Positions 61,590 to 64,000 of a stretch of DNA of 64,000 nucleotides are shown one piece after another. Where the stretch lies: positions 1,986,501 through 2,050,500 of the forward strand of contig NC_089447.1 in NCBI RefSeq assembly GCF_026210795.1, given 5' to 3'. The notes below the pieces were generated by a model. That model saw only the letters and a list, made by a program, of their open reading frames with translations. It had not been told where the DNA came from and searched no databases. The translations under genes and the position numbers were made by a program. Origin of the DNA: Rhizophagus irregularis (lineage: Eukaryota > Glomeromycota > Glomeromycetes > Glomerales > Glomeraceae). Every line of letters starts with the position of its first letter. Position 1 is the first letter of the stretch.

Positions 61590-63475
61590 TTAGATAAGGG
61601 GGGTGCGTTGGTGATTATCAACAAGCATATGTGATGAATCATTGGGATCAGGTGGGAGAACATCGTCTTGCATATGTCCAAAAACACGAAGTTCCAACCG
61701 AGACATTCTTTGATCAGCTAATTCAAGGGCATGAATTCTAGCACGTACACTAGTCATATCTTCTTGAAGGCTTTTGAGCACCGAAAGGATCTCTTGAATT
61801 TGGGAACAATTAGGATCCACCAAGGGAGGTTTATGGCCAGATGAGTTGGAAGTAAAGGTACTATTACGTTGAGAAGTGGAAAAGGAAACAGAACGGTCTT
61901 TGCCTTTACGCTCATTAGATCGAGGTCATTGTGCAGACTGGGTAGAATTATTGGGGTTAAGAGAATTGGGCGAAGAAGTACTATTGGTATTATTATTGTT
62001 CCAACCAGAACCACTGGCAGAACGGTTACGGTGTCGAGAGTTAGAATGATCTTTAGATTGAGAACAAGAACGGTGTCTACTGCGATTAGCAGAAGAGTTA
62101 TGGTTATTTGATTGTCCAATATTGAAACGTTCTTTTAAATGTGCAACAGGGTTCCGGGTGCGTGAACGACCTCGAGACTGTTCCAACCGCATGCTGAGGG
62201 AACGTTGCTTCGCCTTTGGCCGCATCTGCTGGCAAAGCTTGTTGTATTCTCGGGAGTTCCCATTGGGCCTCATGACCTTGCAGGGCGATTGACTGTTCCA
62301 TTGCAGTGTCCATCATTTGTTGTGATTTAAAAGTGATGTAAGCCCATCGTTTAGGTTTGTAGGAATTAAGGGATAAGGGGATATTAACAGCCATAGCACC
62401 AACTGCTCGTACCAAGGGCGCTAAATGCACATCTTTTGTGTTAGGAGGGAGCTGAGATAAAACAGCAACGAATTCACATCGCGATTTCTTTTGATCAAGG
62501 GTAAGGGAGCATGGTGTAATACGTAAACAAGTAGAGTAACAATAGATCGCCCACTGTTTATCCATAAAATATTGGATAGAGGAAACATCATCATAAACGA
62601 TACGAGCTTGTTGGACTTTAGCGTTAGCACGTGTATGGAGGCGACAGGATTGTATGTTACCATATTTTTTGAAAAGAGCAGTAATATCATCTTTCTTGAT
62701 GAAGAACGGGATGTCGGTAATTTGAATAGCTCGAAGATCTTCATCAGTTCGGAGTTGCTGTGGGTCATGTAAGAAAAATCTGAGATCGGCAAGATCATCA
62801 TGTCAGAGAGAAAGGCAGGCATCACGTTCAGTGGTCGAGTTAAAATAAATGACCAATCTTTTGAGGTCAGCAGAACCAGACATGCGGGTACGGCCAGTGT
62901 AGGAGTGATAAGTTTCCAAAAGGAGATTATTGACAGCGTCAATCATAGCCCGATTGGTAGGATATTTTTTAACAAATTCAGGGGAAATATTAGGCGCCGC
63001 AGCAGCCTGATAATCACGCCTAAGAATGGAAATAGTGGGCGTGTCAAGGGGGAGAGGAGAAGTATCATTGGTATCCATAATATCCTTATTAGGAGACGCA
63101 TCTAAGGGGGAAGTTTCTTTGTCTTTTGGAGCATGCATAGACGCGTCGGTGTCAGACGCGACAGAACCAGGCGCAGAAAGCGCAGTAGTATCTTGGGGAG
63201 GAGGAGACGAAAAAATGTCAGCATTATTTTGTTGAGGAGGAGTAGTATTGCTACCTCTAGCGTCAGCCGCTGAGTCGGCGACGTAGTCTTCTTCCATAGG
63301 ATTTTCTGGGAGCGTACGGGTACGTTTGGAAGGGTTGTTTTTATTGTTTGTTTATTCATTATCTGAGTTTGAAACGTCAGAGCCAGAGTCTTTATTTTTG
63401 TTTCGTTTGTCTTGTCGTTTGGCAGGTCCCCCGTTAGGGTTATTGCCAGCCTTTTTATTACCTTTGGGAGACATT
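61590..63475 (-). pseudogene. LINE ORF1, RRM-containing RNA-binding protein
   Basis: Begins MSPKGNKKAGNNPNGG at 63475; a stop at about 63353 and several frame changes follow. Segments: MEEDYVADSAADARG (63297) and a conserved helical part (FVKKYPTNRAMIDAVNNLLL). An RRM-like unit follows (LRAIQITDIPFFIKKDDITA, then LFKKYGNIQSCRLH, about 62.6-62.75 kb), then a second (LPPNTKDVHLAPLVRAVGAM, RWAYITFKSQQMMDTAME, 62.3-62.46 kb). A basic RS-type stretch and a coiled coil (IQEILSVLKSLQEDMTSVRA) come last. This matches type I LINE ORF1 proteins. Confidence 0.75.
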
Positions 63476-63612
63476 TAATAGTAAAATAAGAGATGTGTTA
63501 ATACGAAGAATAAAAATTTCTTCCGCGAAATTTTTGACCAAGGATCTACAAGAAAGAGTTGGCAGATCGGGATCCAAGTCACACTTTCGGCAGATTGGCC
63601 CATTTTTCAGGG

Positions 63613-63773
63613 CTCAAAAAATCGTTTTTTGTAAATATCTCGGCATCCAGTAGTCCAATTTTGATGAACTTTTTTTTAAATTATAGAGCTAAATGAGGGC
63701 TACAAAATAAAAAAAAGTTCATTAAAATTGAACTACTGGATGCTGAGATATTTACAAAAAACGATTTTTTGAG
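63613..63773. repeat. Long hairpin (65-bp arms, about 30-nt loop)
   Basis: The left arm CTCAAAAAATCGTTTTTTGT ... pairs with the right arm ... ACAAAAAACGATTTTTTGAG. Only a few mismatches occur, for example CTCGGCATCCAGTAG against CTACTGGATGCTGAG. Internal part of the TA-flanked foldback element. Confidence 0.85.
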
Positions 63774-63962
63774 TTTCAGCAAAAAGGGGTGTTTTTGGCT
63801 AAAAGTCCATTATGACCTTTATATTAGATATCCGGGGTCCTACTGAAATCTAAAAAAAAATGAAGTATTAATAAATATTTCATTGAAAAATAAAATCAAA
63901 AGAAAAATATTTTAAAGTATATATACTTTTAAAATGTTAATAAGTTCCATTCATCTAAGAAA

Positions 63963-64000
63963 ATGCCTAAAAAAGTTGAATTTAAAAAAGAAAAAAATGA
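63963..64000 (+). other. Possible start of an ORF cut by the window end
   Basis: ATG followed by a lysine-rich frame (MPKKVEFKKEKN) open to the last base. Too short to judge; AT-rich context makes chance likely. Confidence 0.15.

Larger units (their letters stand above)
55126..63576 (-). mobile_element. Non-LTR retrotransposon (APE-RT-RNase H type), degenerate
   Basis: A minus-strand element of about 8.4 kb with two ORF regions: ORF1 (63475 to about 61590) and ORF2 (61270 to 55376). The 3' tail at the low-coordinate end reads AATTAATAAAGATAAAGG. Similar sequences AGTCCACACTTTGCAG (55108-55123) and AGTCACACTTTCGGCAG (63577-63593) border it and may be diverged target-site duplications. All ORFs carry frameshifts, and the RT is interrupted by a MITE, so it is not autonomous. 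The APE, RT and RNase H order is that of the I/Tad-type LINE groups; exact clade not assignable by eye. Confidence 0.85.
55078..63840. mobile_element. Foldback/TIR element split by a LINE (TA target duplication)
   Basis: The left end at 55078 (TA, then GGACCCCAGATATCT ... AGGTCATAGTCCAC) and the right end at 63840, read in reverse complement (TA, then GGACCCCGGATATCT ... AGGTCATAATGGAC), are imperfect inverted copies about 40 bp long, each preceded by TA. The right flank also holds a long hairpin (arms about 63613-63677 and 63709-63773). I infer an original element of roughly 300 bp into which the retrotransposon inserted; the outer TIRs now lie 8.76 kb apart. Confidence 0.6.

Noticed and set aside
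61869-62111. Plus-strand Arg-rich ORF
   Set aside because: Shadow of the RS-rich part of LINE ORF1 on the other strand.

Overview
The window is nuclear DNA of a filamentous fungus. It is very AT-rich, its genes carry many short GT-AG introns, and the conserved proteins are clearly fungal or opisthokont. Several traits together point to an arbuscular mycorrhizal fungus of the Rhizophagus/Glomeromycotina type: a dispersed single 5S rRNA gene, Crinkler-type and Uma2-type effector-like sequences, non-LTR elements with RNase H, an Integrator-type nuclease, and poly-A/T-rich intergenic DNA. This assignment is an inference from gene content; no database search was possible.

The first 44 kb is gene-dense and euchromatic. 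In order: RPB2 (+, 5' end outside the window); a GAR-domain, Kar9-like microtubule protein (-); an Osh3-like GOLD-PH-FFAT-ORD sterol/lipid transfer protein (-); an unidentified six- to seven-helix membrane protein (+); a repeat-rich island (15.5-17.5 kb) with a MITE, a broken Crinkler N-terminal header and an AT-rich palindromic element; a damaged Uma2/P-loop NTPase/REase composite gene (+); MON1 (-) head-to-head with a TBC1D5-like RabGAP (+); YKT6 (-) head-to-head with EXO84 (+); proteasome alpha-5 (-) head-to-head with INTS11 (+); a CSL-family transcription factor (+); an FBXO9/Hrt3-like F-box protein (+); and a 5S rRNA gene (-).

From about 45 kb to the end the window is gene-poor and degenerate: small unidentified ORFs, a frameshifted gene (47.9-48.9 kb), an Aurora-like kinase remnant tied to an inverted duplication, a pogo-like mini-element, 3 kb of very AT-rich DNA, and an 8.4 kb broken non-LTR retrotransposon (-). 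That retrotransposon appears to sit inside a foldback element with TA target duplications and was itself hit by a 211-bp Mutator-like MITE.

Functionally, 9-31.5 kb is rich in membrane-trafficking genes (Osh3, Mon1, TBC1D5, Ykt6, Exo84). The most striking arrangement is a presumed Rab7 GEF subunit (Mon1) and a presumed Rab7 GAP (TBC1D5-like) sharing a promoter of about 160 bp. The effector-like locus at 15.5-20.2 kb is the best candidate for an unusual system: it combines a decayed Crinkler header, a Uma2 nuclease domain, a P-loop NTPase and a second nuclease-like domain.
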